Part shown: positions 5,503 through 5,649 of the stretch, piece after piece
Position numbering within the stretch: the first letter of the stretch is position 1
Layout: each line of letters opens with the position of its first letter
From: Candidatus Campbelliibacteriota bacterium
GTDB taxonomy: Bacteria > Patescibacteriota > Minisyncoccia > UBA9983
Assembly (NCBI GenBank): GCA_003231675.1
Contig: QIJB01000017.1
Location: 1 to 5,649 of the forward strand
Direction: 5' to 3'
Length of the DNA: 5,649 nt
The notes under the pieces: model-generated
The model's input: only the letters and a program-made list of their open reading frames with translations
Database searches by the model: none
Told to the model about the DNA's origin: nothing
Position numbers and translations under genes: made by a program

Positions 5503-5543
5503 AACAAAAAACCGTCCCGCTTTGAGCGGGACGGTTTTTTGTT
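5503..5543. terminator. Strong bidirectional intrinsic terminator
   Basis: CCGTCCCGC (5512-5520) and GCGGGACGG (5526-5534) flank the loop TTTGA. The stem is extended by A6 (5506-5511) against T6 (5535-5540) and by AAC/GTT (5503-5505/5541-5543), 18 bp in all. With a T run on either strand it can stop transcription both ways: it ends the tRNA transcript on the + strand, 8 nt after tRNA-Asp, and would end a minus-strand transcript arriving from the tRNA-like sequence beyond. Confidence 0.92.
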
Positions 5544-5558
5544 TCCCCGAAATTAGTA

Positions 5559-5628
5559 TTGCGGGAGCCGGAATTGCACCGGCGCCTGGAGGTTATGAGT
5601 CCCGCTCCAAGCGGGATACTACTTCGCG
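5559..5628 (-). pseudogene. Degenerate tRNA-like sequence with CAU anticodon loop, possibly a broken initiator tRNA
   Basis: On the minus strand, the 3' half is tRNA-like: loop CTCATAA (5599-5593, CAT at 5597-5595), CCTCC, variable AGGC, a perfect T stem GCCGG/CCGGC (5583-5579/5571-5567) with loop TGCAATT (normally TTC...), acceptor strand TCCCGCA and discriminator A5559. Against the 5' segment CGCGAAG (5628-5622) this gives a C1-A72 mismatch, as in bacterial initiator tRNA (which begins CGCGGGG), three good pairs, two A-C mismatches and one G-U. TA follows as bases 8-9. The D arm is not recognisable and the anticodon stem (CGGGA/CCTCC) barely pairs. Total length is 70 nt. It may be a decayed tRNA, an integration scar keeping the tRNA 3' half, or a divergent functional tRNA. 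No CCA is encoded. Confidence 0.4.
5600..5616. repeat. 17-nt palindrome nearly identical to the terminator core
   Basis: TCCCGC (5600-5605), a 5-nt loop and GCGGGA (5611-5616). Read on the minus strand it is TCCCGCTTGGAGCGGGA, differing in one loop base from the terminator core at 5515-5531 (TCCCGCTTTGAGCGGGA). It occupies the place of the D arm and anticodon 5' strand in the tRNA-like sequence. There is no T run next to it, so it is not itself a terminator. Confidence 0.6.
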
Positions 5629-5649
5629 AATGTTATTTAATTGATGATA

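Noticed and set aside
5559..5649. Group I intron 3' end interrupting a CAU tRNA
   Set aside because: The distance from the CGCG 5' segment to the anticodon loop is about normal for a tRNA, leaving no room for an intron, and no P7/P9 core is visible before the window ends.
1..5649. Alternative genetic code (TGA read as Gly or Trp)
   Set aside because: All genes end on TAA or TAG at the expected family C-termini with no in-frame TGA, and no frame needs read-through; the standard bacterial code suffices.
1..5649. CRISPR array, insertion sequence, phage or defence operon
   Set aside because: No spaced direct repeats, transposase, integrase or effector genes are seen; the HEPN-like gene alone lacks the partners needed to call a defence system.

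Overview
The window looks like chromosomal DNA from a bacterium of the Candidate Phyla Radiation (Patescibacteria, probably a Parcubacteria-like lineage). This is inferred from moderately AT-rich, lysine-rich proteins, tight packing, few Shine-Dalgarno sites, tRNAs without an encoded CCA, and a short membrane protein of a kind I recall seeing often in such genomes. All reading frames make sense with TGA as a stop, so the TGA-as-glycine code of Gracilibacteria is not indicated. No phage, transposase, CRISPR or plasmid gene is visible.

Left part (1-1826, + strand): the 3' end of ligA (NAD-dependent DNA ligase: HhH and BRCT regions), a hairpin, a GNAT-family N-acetyltransferase with its own weak promoter, a probable terminator, then a GatB/YqeY-domain protein whose -10 box lies six bases before its ATG. 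Middle (1852-2919, - strand): a membrane-anchored CapA/PgsA-type metallophosphatase-like protein, convergent with yqeY (25 bp gap) and divergent from gatC (39 bp gap). The divergent gap holds two interleaved promoters that both predict leaderless or nearly leaderless mRNAs.

Right part (2959-5260, + strand): gatC, gatA and a single-pass membrane protein with a cytoplasmic HEPN-like domain (RNxxxH motif) form an apparent operon; the last gene overlaps gatA by 8 bp. GatC and GatA are two subunits of the Glu-tRNA(Gln)/Asp-tRNA(Asn) amidotransferase; gatB is not in the window. A near-consensus promoter inside the 3' end of the HEPN-like gene drives tRNA-CAU (Met or Ile2) and tRNA-Asp(GUC), which end at a strong bidirectional terminator.

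Beyond that terminator, on the - strand, lies a 70-nt tRNA-like sequence with a clean T arm, a CAU anticodon loop and a C1-A72 mismatch typical of initiator tRNA, but a broken D arm and anticodon stem. The broken part is occupied by a 17-nt palindrome that matches the core of the neighbouring terminator at 16 of 17 bases. This tRNA-like/palindrome region and the HEPN-like gene beside gatA are the parts most worth a second look; the rest is ordinary housekeeping DNA.
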